The notes below the pieces were generated by a model, which saw only the letters and a program-made list of their open reading frames with translations, was not told the DNA's origin and did not search any database. Below, one piece after another: positions 8,632 through 17,021 of a stretch of 64,000 nucleotides of DNA (its first letter is position 1; every line of letters starts with the position of its first letter). A program made the position numbers and the translations under genes. Source of the DNA: JBDZVM01 sp040255675 (lineage in GTDB: Bacteria > Actinomycetota > Actinomycetes > Acidothermales > Acidothermaceae). The DNA lies in NCBI GenBank assembly GCA_040255675.1, contig JBDZVM010000013.1, positions 1-64,000 on the forward strand, read 5' to 3'.

Positions 8632-8918
8632 GCGAAGCGGCACGCTTCGCGCTACGACAGCGAAGCGGCACGCTTCGCGCTACGACAGCGAAGCGGCACG
8701 CTTCGCGCTACGACAGCGAAGCGGCACGCTTCGGCACTACGACAGCGAAGCGGCACGCTTCGNNNNNNNNNNNNNNNNNNNNNNNNNNNNNNNNNNNNNN
8801 NNNNNNNNNNNNNNNNNNNNNNNNNNNNNNNNNNNNNNNNNNNNNNNNNNNNNNNNNNNNNNCTACGACAGCGAAGCGGCACGCTTCGGCACTACGACAG
8901 CGAAGCGGCACGCTTCGC
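8632..8918. repeat. 28-29 bp palindromic tandem repeat, interrupted by an assembly gap
   Basis: Seven visible copies of the 17-base core CGAAGCGGCACGCTTCG (starts 8633, 8661, 8689, 8717, 8746, 8872, 8901) are separated by an 11-12 base spacer CGCTACGACAG or GCACTACGACAG. The core contains the inverted repeat CGAAGCG-GCA-CGCTTCG, so each unit can form a 7-bp hairpin. The copy at 8901 lies inside rpsT and encodes its last residues, and the spacer at 8890-8900 supplies its stop codon. True copy number is unknown because 100 N replace the middle. Confidence 0.93.
8763..8862. other. assembly gap (100 N)
   Basis: Exactly 100 undetermined bases, the conventional placeholder for a scaffold gap of unknown size. 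It falls inside the tandem array, so the assembler probably failed on the repeat. Confidence 0.99.
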
Positions 8919-9155
8919 GATGGCCGACTTGCGATTGGCCGCCTGGTTGGCGTGAATCACGCCCTTGCTGACCGCCTTGTCGAGCTGGCGACTCGCCGTC
9001 TCCATCAGCTCTTGCGCCTTCGCGGCGTCGCCCGCGTCGGCAGCTTCGCGGAACCGGCGGACGGCGGTCTTGAGCGAGGACTTGACGTCCTTGTTGCGCA
9101 ACCGCGCCTTCTCGTTCGTGCCGATCCGCTTGATCTGGGACTTGATGTTCGCCAC
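8892..9155 (-). CDS. rpsT: 30S ribosomal protein S20
   Basis: 87 residues: the canonical start MANIKSQIKRIGTNEKARLRN and helical body through HANQAANRKSAIAKRAASLS identify S20, which binds 16S rRNA helices 9 and 44. Length is normal for the family. The last seven codons plus stop lie in one unit of the palindromic tandem array, so the 3' end of the gene is the apparent founder (or target) of the repeat. A possible -10 (TAAGGT on the minus strand, 9190-9195) lies 35 bases before the start. Confidence 0.96.
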   Translation of the reverse strand: MANIKSQIKRIGTNEKARLRNKDVKSSLKTAVRRFREAADAGDAAKAQELMETASRQLDKAVSKGVIHANQAANRKSAIAKRAASLS

Positions 9156-9324
9156 GCGAAAGCCTCGTAACTCGGATGTGGGGGTCGGTACCTTAGCTGA
9201 AGCATCGTCGACACTCGACGCATGCCTCTAGCTAGATTACCCGGCAAGATTACCGGTCGGTCCGGTGCACGTCCAACCGGGTGTGTGTTGGCTGTCGGCG
9301 TTGCGATCGACGCCGTCTTCTGAC

Positions 9325-9921
9325 CTACGCGTGGCCGCCGGACGAGCCCAACGAGCCGAAGTCGACGGTCACCGGCGCGCGCACGGCCGGGTCGTCGGTC
9401 TCGAAATACTCCTCGGGCATGAAGTGATGAATGCCCGCGACGATGGACGACGGAAAAGCCTCGATCCGGGTGTTGAGCGCCCGGACGTTGCCGTTGTAGA
9501 AGCGGCGTCCGGCCGCGATGCGGTCTTCGGTCTCCGCGAGTTGGCGCTGCAGTTCGAGGAAGTTGGCGTCGGCTTTGAGCGTCGGGTAGTTCTCGGCGAC
9601 CGCGAACAATCCGCCGAGGCTTCGCACCAACGCGTTTTCGGCCGGGGCTTGCGCCGCCGGGCCGGATCGCTGCGTCGCTGCCGAGACGGCCGCCGTCCGG
9701 GCTTGGGTGACCGCTTCGAGCACCGTGCGCTCGTGCGCGGCGTAGCCCTTCACCGTTTCGACCAGATTGGGGATCAGGTCGTGCCGACGGGTGAGCTCGA
9801 CGTCGATTTGCCGCCATGATTCGTGCACCAAGTTGCGCTGGCGCACGAACCGGTTATACGAGGTGATGTAGCCCAGGCCAAGCAGAACAATGATGCCGAG
9901 CACGATCCACAGTGCGATCAC
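9325..9921 (-). CDS. LemA family protein
   Basis: 198 residues with an N-terminal membrane helix (IALWIVLGIIVLLGLGYI) then the LemA helical body: NRFVRQRNLVHESWRQIDVELTRRHDL-type motif, a central AENYPTLKADANF stretch and the FYNGNVRALNTRIEAFPSS segment. LemA proteins are membrane-anchored helical bundles with the N terminus outside; their role is not settled. The GTG at 9921 overlaps the TGA of the upstream gene (GTGA), so the pair is translationally coupled and the start is firm. Confidence 0.9.
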   Translation of the reverse strand: MIALWIVLGIIVLLGLGYITSYNRFVRQRNLVHESWRQIDVELTRRHDLIPNLVETVKGYAAHERTVLEAVTQARTAAVSAATQRSGPAAQAPAENALVRSLGGLFAVAENYPTLKADANFLELQRQLAETEDRIAAGRRFYNGNVRALNTRIEAFPSSIVAGIHHFMPEEYFETDDPAVRAPVTVDFGSLGSSGGHA

Positions 9922-10643
9922 GCGGTGCCTCCTGGCGGGGTGGGCGCGACCCCGTGGTCGTGCCAAACGAAGCTAGGTACGCCGTCGACCACCGCGACGA
10001 GCGTCGACAGCCGGGCGAGCAGGTCGGGAACCTCGTTGGCGCCAAGTCCCCACGAGACGATGGTGGCGCCATCGATGCTCCATTCGAATTTCGGCATGGT
10101 GAGAAGTTTCTGGAGCGTGCGCGGGTTGAGCACGTCGTAGGCGAACTTCTTGTCGTTCGCGTGCACTCGAAACTGTCGGTTGAAATCTTCGCTTTCGAGC
10201 TCGATGTCGTGCACGCCCATGACGTTGCCGAGCCGAGTCAAGATGTTCTCCGGCCCAACGTGCAGGTAAGGCAAGAAGGTCGGTAACGCGAGGCTGCAGA
10301 CGCGGTAGTGGTGGGTCTGTGTGGTCGTGTTGCCTTTGGAGTCGGTCGATCGCGTCTTGTAGCTGTAGTCGAAGGCGAGCATGTCGTGGTCGCGGTATTT
10401 GCCCCACATCACATTGCGCGCGCGCCGGTCGAAGCCTTCGTTGAACGGCGCCCGTTGCCAGCGTTGGCACTGGCTGTCGTCTTCTGGGAGGTACGTCCAG
10501 TGACTTGCCAGCGCGTACTGCTGTAGGGCTTGGGTGCGCTTCTTGTTGCGCTGGTACTGCCAGACGGACACGCCGATGGCGACGGCGATGAACGCCACGA
10601 AGAGGAGGAGCGGCCCACCCGACATGGACAGATCGTCCCACAC
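9918..10643 (-). CDS. membrane-anchored hypothetical protein, LemA partner
   Basis: 241 residues. One N-terminal membrane helix (about 10-28, GGPLLLFVAFIAVAIGVSVW) and a basic segment precede a soluble alpha/beta domain with FAYDYSYKTR-like strands and a conserved WxYLPEDD stretch. It resembles DUF3137-like proteins that often lie beside lemA, but I do not see a decisive motif. The last codon overlaps the LemA start. Start is uncertain at the first few codons: an ATG at 10625 (MSGGPLL) is also possible. Confidence 0.7.
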   Translation of the reverse strand: MWDDLSMSGGPLLLFVAFIAVAIGVSVWQYQRNKKRTQALQQYALASHWTYLPEDDSQCQRWQRAPFNEGFDRRARNVMWGKYRDHDMLAFDYSYKTRSTDSKGNTTTQTHHYRVCSLALPTFLPYLHVGPENILTRLGNVMGVHDIELESEDFNRQFRVHANDKKFAYDVLNPRTLQKLLTMPKFEWSIDGATIVSWGLGANEVPDLLARLSTLVAVVDGVPSFVWHDHGVAPTPPGGTA

Positions 10644-10827
10644 CGTGGCCCAACGATCACGCGTTTGGAGGTAGCCCGAGACCCGTTTACGGCCGCGTTC
10701 TTACGGCTGCGCGGTCGCCGACGGACGTGTGCGGAACTCGGAGGCGTGGGAGGCGTGCGACGATGGTGACGCGTCCGGATGCTGCCGGGCGCCATATCCC
10801 CTTGTCCCGGCCTTCGAGAGAGAGCGC

Positions 10828-12639
10828 GTGCCCGAACGCACCGACCCGGCGAAGATCAGAAACTTCTGCATCATCGCCCATATCGACCACGGCAAGTCGA
10901 CGCTGGCCGACCGCATGCTCCAGATCACTGGTGTGGTCGACGAGCGCTCGATGCGTGCCCAGTACCTCGACCGCATGGAGATCGAGCGCGAGCGCGGCAT
11001 CACGATCAAGAGCCAGGCGGTGCGGCTGCCGTGGCGCGTCGACGGCGTCGACTACGTGCTGAACCTGATCGATACGCCCGGGCACGTCGACTTCACCTAC
11101 GAAGTGTCGCGGTCGCTCGCGGCTTGCGAGGGCGCGATTTTGCTCGTCGACGCGGCCCAGGGGATCGAAGCGCAGACGCTTGCCAACCTCTATTTGGCGC
11201 TGGGCAACGACCTGAACATCATTCCGGTGCTCAACAAGATCGATCTTCCCGCAGCCCAGCCGGAGAAGTACGCCGAAGAACTCGCGCACATCATCGGCTG
11301 TTCGCCGTCCGACGTGTTGAAGGTCAGCGCGAAGACGGGCGAGGGGGTGAAAGACCTGCTCGACTACGTGGTCCGTCAGGTGCCGGCCCCAATCGGCGAC
11401 GCCGAGGCGCCCGCCCGGGCTCTCATCTTCGACTCGGTGTACGACGTCTACCGCGGCGTGGTTACCTACATCCGCGTCGTCGACGGGTATTTGCCCGCGC
11501 GCGAGCGCATTCGCATGCTGTCGACCGGGGCCACGCACGAGTTGCTGGAGGTCGGGGTCATCTCGCCCGAGCCGAAACCGACCGAGGGCCTTGGCATCGG
11601 CGAGGTCGGCTACCTCATGACCGGTGTGAAAGACGTGCGGCAGTCGCGCGTCGGCGACACCGTGACGACGCAGAATCGGCCGGCCGCCGCGCCGCTCGCC
11701 GAGTATCAACACCCGAAGCCGATGGTCTATTCGGGGCTTTATCCGATCGACGGCAGCGACTACCCGTTGCTGCGCGACGCACTCGACAAGCTGCAGCTCA
11801 ACGACGCGGCCCTCACGTACGAGCCCGAAACGAGCGCGGCGTTGGGATTCGGCTTTCGTTGTGGTTTCCTCGGCTTGTTGCACCTCGAAATCGTGCGAGA
11901 GCGGCTTGAGCGCGAGTTCAACCTCGACCTCATCTCAACCGCGCCGAACGTCGTCTATCGCGTGGTGAAAGAAGACGCCACCGAGGCCGTCGTCACGAAC
12001 CCCAGCGAGTTTCCGATCGGAAAGATCGCCGAGGTCTACGAGCCGGTCGTGCGCGCGACGATTTTGACGCCGAGCGACTACATCGGCTCCATCATGGAGC
12101 TGTGCCAGTCGCGTCGCGGCACCATGCAAGGTATGGATTACTTATCGGCCGATCGTGTCGAGCTTCGTTACACCATGCCGATGGCCGAAATCGTGTTCGA
12201 CTTCTTCGACCAGCTGAAGTCGCGCACCCGCGGGTACGCAAGCCTCGATTACGAACCGACTGGCGAGCAGATGGCAGATTTGGTGAAGGTCGACATCTTG
12301 TTGCAGGGCGAGCCGGTCGACGCATTTAGCGCCATCGTGCACAAAGACAAGGCGTATTCGTACGGCGTCGAGATGACGAAGAAACTGCGTGAGCTGATTC
12401 CGCGCCAGCAATTCGAAGTGCCCATTCAAGCGGCCATCGGTTCGCGCGTGATAGCCCGCGAAAGCATTCGCGCGATCCGCAAGGACGTTCTGGCGAAGTG
12501 CTACGGCGGCGACATCACCCGAAAGCGCAAGCTTCTCGAAAAGCAGAAGGAGGGCAAGAAGCGCATGAAGATGGTGGGTCGCGTCGAGGTGCCGCAGGAG
12601 GCATTCATCGCGGCTCTGTCGACGTCCCCGAAAGAGTAG
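10828..12639 (+). CDS. lepA: elongation factor 4 (back-translocating GTPase)
   Basis: 603 residues. G1 P-loop AHIDHGKST (17-25), switch I region ERERGITI, G3 DTPGHVDF, G4 NKIDLP, followed by EF-Tu-like domain 2, EF-G-like domains 3 and 5 and the LepA-specific C-terminal domain (RVIARESIRAIRKDVLAKCYGGD). It acts on the ribosome and resembles EF-G without domain 4. The GTG at 10828 follows GAGAGAGAG; an earlier in-frame GTG at 10729 would add a non-conserved extension. Confidence 0.96.
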   Translation: MPERTDPAKIRNFCIIAHIDHGKSTLADRMLQITGVVDERSMRAQYLDRMEIERERGITIKSQAVRLPWRVDGVDYVLNLIDTPGHVDFTYEVSRSLAACEGAILLVDAAQGIEAQTLANLYLALGNDLNIIPVLNKIDLPAAQPEKYAEELAHIIGCSPSDVLKVSAKTGEGVKDLLDYVVRQVPAPIGDAEAPARALIFDSVYDVYRGVVTYIRVVDGYLPARERIRMLSTGATHELLEVGVISPEPKPTEGLGIGEVGYLMTGVKDVRQSRVGDTVTTQNRPAAAPLAEYQHPKPMVYSGLYPIDGSDYPLLRDALDKLQLNDAALTYEPETSAALGFGFRCGFLGLLHLEIVRERLEREFNLDLISTAPNVVYRVVKEDATEAVVTNPSEFPIGKIAEVYEPVVRATILTPSDYIGSIMELCQSRRGTMQGMDYLSADRVELRYTMPMAEIVFDFFDQLKSRTRGYASLDYEPTGEQMADLVKVDILLQGEPVDAFSAIVHKDKAYSYGVEMTKKLRELIPRQQFEVPIQAAIGSRVIARESIRAIRKDVLAKCYGGDITRKRKLLEKQKEGKKRMKMVGRVEVPQEAFIAALSTSPKE

Positions 12640-12640
12640 T

Positions 12641-13075
12641 TCAACTCCCAGCGCGGTGCGGCGCGGCCAGCACGAAACCGGCGTCGAGCAGTGCCGCTTG
12701 CACGCGTAGCCTCTCCGCCTCGTGCTCGAAGCCGTCGGTTTCGCCGAGTGATTCGCGGATTTCCAGGGCGAGGCAGGCGTCCGCGAGAACTCGGTCGTAG
12801 GCCAGCAGGGTCGCGGCGACCTTGGTGGCTTTGCCGGGCAACGGCGTCGGATCGTCGTATCGGTCGAGCCATGCTTGCAGCCGGCGCAGGTTAGCGGCGA
12901 TCTCCTCGATCGGCGGACCGAGCGGTGCCGACGTCGGTGCGCGACGCCTGCGCGACATCGCCGCTGAGAGGCGTTCGCCCAGCGGTGCGCGGGCGTCGGG
13001 CACCCGCACCGCCGCGTAGATCAAGGCTGCGGTGATCGCGATCCACAAGGCGGACCCCACGATCAATACGGACAT
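12641..13075 (-). CDS. small membrane protein, unknown function
   Basis: 144 residues. The N terminus is a single membrane helix (MSVLIVGSALWIAITAALIYAAV). After a basic stretch (SAAMSRRRRAP) comes a predicted helical domain with EEIAANLRRLQAWLDRYDD and YDRVLADACLALEIRESLGE. The conserved look of the LLAYDRVLxDACxALEI stretch suggests a real actinobacterial family, but I cannot name it. It converges on lepA with a single base between the two stops. Confidence 0.75.
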   Translation of the reverse strand: MSVLIVGSALWIAITAALIYAAVRVPDARAPLGERLSAAMSRRRRAPTSAPLGPPIEEIAANLRRLQAWLDRYDDPTPLPGKATKVAATLLAYDRVLADACLALEIRESLGETDGFEHEAERLRVQAALLDAGFVLAAPHRAGS

Positions 13076-13147
13076 TCGTCTCCTCGCCGTCCCGCAATTG
13101 TGTGCCCGCGGCGGCGAGACCGCACCCCGGAACGGCACTATGAATAG

Positions 13148-14365
13148 GTGCCCGCGACTCTTCCGGACGGCGATCCGGTCCCACCGGACGGCGCTTTGCC
13201 CGACGCCGTCCGGGCTGAACTCACGACCCGGCCGCTCAGTTTCTACGTTCACGTGCCGTACTGCGCGTCGCGCTGCGGCTACTGCGACTTCAACACCTAC
13301 ACCGCCGCCGAACTCGGGGGCGGCGCCAGCCAGGCCGCCTACGCGAGCGACGCGATCGCCGAGATCGACCTGGCGCGCAAGGTTTTCGGCGACGCGGACG
13401 TGCCTGTGCGGACGGTGTTTTTCGGCGGTGGCACCCCGACGTTGTTGCCGCCCGCCGATCTGGCCGCGATTCTGCGCGCGATCAGCGACCGGTTCGGGCT
13501 CACCCAAGACGCGGAGATATCCACCGAGGCAAACCCGGAGTCGATCGACGCGCGCGGTCTGGCCGAGTTGCGGGACGCCGGGTTCACCCGCGTCAGTTTC
13601 GGGATGCAGTCGGCACGCGAGCACGTGCTCGCTGTTCTCGAGCGCGAACACACTCCGGGGCTTGCGTCGCGGCGGGTCGCCGAAGCCAAGGCTTGCGGGT
13701 TCGAGCACGTCAATCTCGACCTTATCTACGGCACCCCCGGCGAATCGGACGACGACTGGCGGGCGTCTCTCGAAAGCGCGATCGCGGCTGGGCCCGATCA
13801 CATAAGCGCCTATTCGCTGATCGTCGAAGCTGGCACCCGATTCGCGGCGCGGGTCGGGCGCGGCGAGATCGTCGCGCCCGACGACGACGTCCTGGCCGAT
13901 CGTTATGTGCTCGCCGACGAAATCCTGGAGGCTGCCGGGTTCTCGTGGTACGAGGTTTCCAACTGGGCGAAACCCGGTGGGCAGTGCCAGCACAATCTTG
14001 CCTATTGGCGGGGCGACCATTGGTGGGGAGTGGGGCCGGGCGCGCACAGTCACGTCGCCGGGTTGCGCTGGTGGAATGTGAAGCATCCGCGCGCCTACGC
14101 CACTCGGTTGGCCGCGGGGCGGAGCCCGGGATACGCCCGCGAGCACCTCGATGCCGGCACGCGGCACCTCGAACGCGTCATGTTGGCGTTGCGGCTGGCC
14201 GAAGGTCTCGACGTCGGCGACCTCGATGACTCGGGGATGAAAGCCGCGACAGCTGAAGCAAAATTCGGTCTGCTCGACACCGGCCGTCTCGGCGAAGGGC
14301 GCGCTGTGCTCACGCGCACGGGCAGGCTGCTCGCCGACGGTGTCGCCCGCCGCTTACTCGGCTAA
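13148..14365 (+). CDS. hemW: HemW, radical SAM haem chaperone-like protein
   Basis: 405 residues. The radical SAM cysteine motif CxxxCxxC is CASRCGYC (39, 43, 46) in the context YVHVPYCASRCGYCDFNTY; FFGGGTPTLLP follows, then the HemW C-terminal region (WRGDHWWGVGPGAHSHV). The N-terminal features and absence of the oxygen-independent coproporphyrinogen oxidase extension place it with HemW (formerly HemN-like) rather than true HemN. It is normally found near lepA and hrcA-dnaJ in actinobacteria, as here. GTG start at 13148. Confidence 0.94.
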   Translation: MPATLPDGDPVPPDGALPDAVRAELTTRPLSFYVHVPYCASRCGYCDFNTYTAAELGGGASQAAYASDAIAEIDLARKVFGDADVPVRTVFFGGGTPTLLPPADLAAILRAISDRFGLTQDAEISTEANPESIDARGLAELRDAGFTRVSFGMQSAREHVLAVLEREHTPGLASRRVAEAKACGFEHVNLDLIYGTPGESDDDWRASLESAIAAGPDHISAYSLIVEAGTRFAARVGRGEIVAPDDDVLADRYVLADEILEAAGFSWYEVSNWAKPGGQCQHNLAYWRGDHWWGVGPGAHSHVAGLRWWNVKHPRAYATRLAAGRSPGYAREHLDAGTRHLERVMLALRLAEGLDVGDLDDSGMKAATAEAKFGLLDTGRLGEGRAVLTRTGRLLADGVARRLLG

Positions 14366-14503
14366 TCCACAGACCCGGGTCGCCCATTCACAGTGCGACG
14401 CCGAGTGCGACTTAACTGCGACACCCGGCCGCTACCGTGCGTTACGCCTGGTTGCTTGAACGCGACCTGTCCTCAAAGCGAAACGCCAACGGTGGGGGTG
14501 ACA

Positions 14504-15424
14504 GTGCACGCAATGCGCACCGGCGCGTCGACATCCGGCACGATCGCGGCCGCCACGTACCTGCGCTATTTGCTCAGCCAGTGCGCTCCGTACCGGCGGG
14601 CATGGCAGCGCTACGCCTCGAGGTGGCGTCGGCTCGAGCGCGACGAGCTGAACCAGGCCGCGATCGCGCAAGTGTTGGCGCGTCACATTTGGGATGTTGG
14701 CGACGCCGACGAACACCACCTGCTGCCGCGTGGCCTCAAAGATCGAGTGGCCCGCGCGCTGCACGGTGACGTGTTGAGCCCGCGCACGGTGCGGTTGTTC
14801 ATCGACGCGTTCGGTTTCAGCGACCTCGAAGCCAACCGCCTGTGGCTCTTGCTCGGCACACCGGTGCACGAGGCGCCGTACGTCATGAAGACGTATCCCG
14901 AAACCGGGCACCGCACGATGCTGCTTCACGACTTCTGCGTCATTGGTCACGACGGCGTCCTGCGCGAGCACCGCGCGATCCAGGTGATCCGGGCTGTCGA
15001 AGAGGGCATCGACCGCTACCGCGTCGAACTCGGCGGCGACGTCGCCGCCGTCGAGGTGCTGCGTGGCGGCCGCGCCGGGCCACTTGCCCCCGCAGGGGAG
15101 GGGCAAGCGGCCGTCGACATCGAGTTCGGCCGTCCGCTCGCGGTCGGCGAGACGGCTTCCTTCGAATACCGCGTGTTGTTCGGCGGCGTGACGCCGCGTC
15201 CGCCGCAGTTTCGCCGGTCGGCGCAGCGTCGCCTCGACAACGTCGAGATTCGCCTGCAGTTCGACGCTCGCCGGCCGCCGTCCCGGGTCTTTTGGACGGC
15301 GTGGCGCGTCAGCGACGGTTCGGTGAAAAGCGAAGAAGCCGTCTCGCTCGACGACGAGTGTTCAGTGCATCGCTACGTCTCGCGGTTGCAAGCCGCCGCC
15401 GTTGGTTTCACCTGGGCTTGGTAG
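14504..15424 (+). CDS. orphan protein with XRE-like N-terminal region
   Basis: About 306 residues. The N-terminal half contains a helix-turn-helix-like pattern (GLKDRVARALHGDVLSPRTVRLFIDAFGFSDLEA), close to XRE-type domains. The C-terminal half is beta-rich: LREHRAIQVIRAVEEGIDRYRVE, then GETASFEYRVLFGG and a final YVSRLQAAAVGFTWAW. I know of similar uncharacterised actinobacterial proteins but no function. The GTG at 14504 is chosen because GGTGGGGG lies 5 bases upstream; the ATG at 14513 is an alternative. It stands alone after hemW. Confidence 0.75.
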   Translation: MHAMRTGASTSGTIAAATYLRYLLSQCAPYRRAWQRYASRWRRLERDELNQAAIAQVLARHIWDVGDADEHHLLPRGLKDRVARALHGDVLSPRTVRLFIDAFGFSDLEANRLWLLLGTPVHEAPYVMKTYPETGHRTMLLHDFCVIGHDGVLREHRAIQVIRAVEEGIDRYRVELGGDVAAVEVLRGGRAGPLAPAGEGQAAVDIEFGRPLAVGETASFEYRVLFGGVTPRPPQFRRSAQRRLDNVEIRLQFDARRPPSRVFWTAWRVSDGSVKSEEAVSLDDECSVHRYVSRLQAAAVGFTWAW

Positions 15425-15575
15425 GCGTGCGTGTGGGTGGCGCGCGCGAACATCACGGGCGCCTCGATGCGCCTGATACGCACGCGACGCGGCGCTCGGG
15501 TTTACCCGCCCCGCTACCGGCAACGGCGAAAGAGAACGCGGCGGCCACCGCCGCTCCGCCTCGAAAGGGGTTTTC

Positions 15576-16070
15576 ATGGCGAGGCAAACACGCCGGCGTC
15601 GCGCCGCCCGAGCTTCGACTCGGGTCGCCGCCGGGCTCGCGGCCGGGGCGGCCGGTACGACCGCGCTCAACGCCGCGACCTACCTTGACATGCTGGTGCG
15701 CGGGCGGCCGGCGAGCAGCACACCGCAGCAGACGGTCGAGCGGCTAGTTCAGCAAAGCCCGCTGCGCATCCCTGGTGACGACGACACTCGGAACAACCGG
15801 CTGCAAGGCGCCGGCCCGTTGATGGGTGTCGCGACTGGGGTCAGCGTTGGTGCGCTCGCCGGAGCGGCTTGGCCGGTTGTGCGCGCCTTGCCGCGCCCGA
15901 TCTCGGCGATGTTGCTCGGAGCGGTCGCGATGGGCAGCAGCGAAGCGAGTATGACTGCGCTCGGAGTGACTGACCCGCGTACGTGGTCCACGTCGGCGTG
16001 GTTGTCCGACATCGTGCCGCACGTCGCGTACGGCGCGGTCGTCGATGCCGTTTTGCGAGCCGTGCGCTAG
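15576..16070 (+). CDS. hypothetical membrane protein
   Basis: 164 residues with a basic N terminus (MARQTRRRRAARAS), a hydrophobic AGLAAGAAGTTALNAATYLDML segment, and two further hydrophobic stretches (GPLMGVATGVSVGALAGAAWPVV and ISAMLLGAVAMGSSEASM). A GAAG-TTALN-TYLDM pattern at the start recurs in actinobacterial membrane proteins of unknown function. Ribosome-binding site GAAAGGGG. It lies before the zinc-finger gene in the same direction. Confidence 0.75.
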   Translation: MARQTRRRRAARASTRVAAGLAAGAAGTTALNAATYLDMLVRGRPASSTPQQTVERLVQQSPLRIPGDDDTRNNRLQGAGPLMGVATGVSVGALAGAAWPVVRALPRPISAMLLGAVAMGSSEASMTALGVTDPRTWSTSAWLSDIVPHVAYGAVVDAVLRAVR

Positions 16071-16107
16071 GCGACTTTGATGCGAAGCGTCTCGTAGGGA
16101 TAAACAG

Positions 16108-16455
16108 ATGGCCGAAGTAACCGGGATCGATCCGAACGTCGCGCCGAGCGGCACCGGGTGCCTGGAGTGCGAGGCGACGGCCGGCTGGTGGTTTCACCTG
16201 CGGCGCTGCGCGCAGTGCGGTCACATCGGCTGTTGCGACACCTCGCCGGCTCAGCACGCCACCGCCCACGCGCACGCGACCAGCCACCCGTTCATCACCA
16301 GCTTCGAGCCTGGCGAGAACTGGTACTACGACTACCGCGATGGGCAAATGTACGAGGGTCCACGGCTCGCCCCGCCCGAACACCATCCGCTCGAACAGCC
16401 CGTGCCCGGACCGGCCGGGCGAGTACCGGCCGACTGGGAGAACCACTTGCACTAA
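16108..16455 (+). CDS. UBP-type zinc finger protein
   Basis: 115 residues, almost all one zf-UBP domain. The zinc ligands are visible: CLECEAT, CAQCGHIGCCD, then HATAHAHATSHPF. This is the C-x2-C ... C-x2-C ... C ... H-x(n)-H pattern known from ubiquitin-specific proteases, where it binds the free ubiquitin C terminus. Stand-alone bacterial versions are common in actinobacteria and have no known ligand. The tail is acidic and proline-rich. The gene is followed 20 bases later by a DUF5996 fragment. Confidence 0.88.
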   Translation: MAEVTGIDPNVAPSGTGCLECEATAGWWFHLRRCAQCGHIGCCDTSPAQHATAHAHATSHPFITSFEPGENWYYDYRDGQMYEGPRLAPPEHHPLEQPVPGPAGRVPADWENHLH

Positions 16456-16475
16456 TAGACGAGCGGAGGCAAGGG

Positions 16476-17021
16476 ATGAAACTGGCGACCCGACCGGCGA
16501 GATCGAGATGGCCGGAACTTTCGTATGAGCGGTGGCGCGCCACGTGCGACACCTTGCACGCCCATACGCAGGTGCTCGGCAAACTGTCCGTTTCGCTGGC
16601 GCCTCCTGAGCCGCAACTTCAACACGCCGCGTTGCGCCTCACCGCGCGCGGCTGGGAGACCGCCCCCCTGCCGGCACCTGACGGATCAGGTGCCCTCGTC
16701 GTCGCGCTCGATCTACACGCGCACGAGGCACTCGCCGAGCACAACGACGGGCGGCGGTTCCGAACGCCGCTGACCCCGAATCGGTCGGTCGGAGAGGTCA
16801 CCCGTGAATTGCTGGCAGGCGTCAGCCGCCTCGTCGGTCACGTGCCTTTCGACCCAAAACCACAGGAGGTTTCGTGGTCAGTGCCGCTCGACGAGGACGA
16901 CGAACACGCCACCTACGATCCGAGGCACGTTGACGCCTACTTCGCCGCCGCCACGCAGGCGGCGGTGCGCCGCCACCAGTGCGATGAGCCCTATGCAATT
17001 CGGCATTTTTACGGTCGGTGA
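16476..17021 (+). pseudogene. DUF5996 protein, C-terminally truncated
   Basis: The 181-residue product begins like full DUF5996 proteins (WPELSYERWRATCDTLH, TQVLGKLS, LRLTARGW) and continues to YDPRHVDAYFAAATQAA. From memory of the family, intact members are about 300 residues and continue with a conserved FRAPYRGR...FWGSFDLAV region. Here the frame leaves homology after ATQAAV and its last 13 residues are read out of frame from the start of the next gene. A deletion that removed the 3' third and brought the monooxygenase gene close would explain this. The fragment could still be translated. Confidence 0.6.

Noticed and set aside
8652..8911. Short open frames running through the N block
   Set aside because: They exist only because undetermined bases cannot contain stops, and the repeat has no protein features.
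8632..8918. Tandem palindromic array as a CRISPR
   Set aside because: Spacers are only 11-12 bases and nearly identical to each other, and no cas genes are near. It is a simple tandem repeat.
12641..14167. Long minus-strand frame opposite hemW
   Set aside because: Only the last 144 codons (start 13075) look like a protein; the extension is the hemW shadow.
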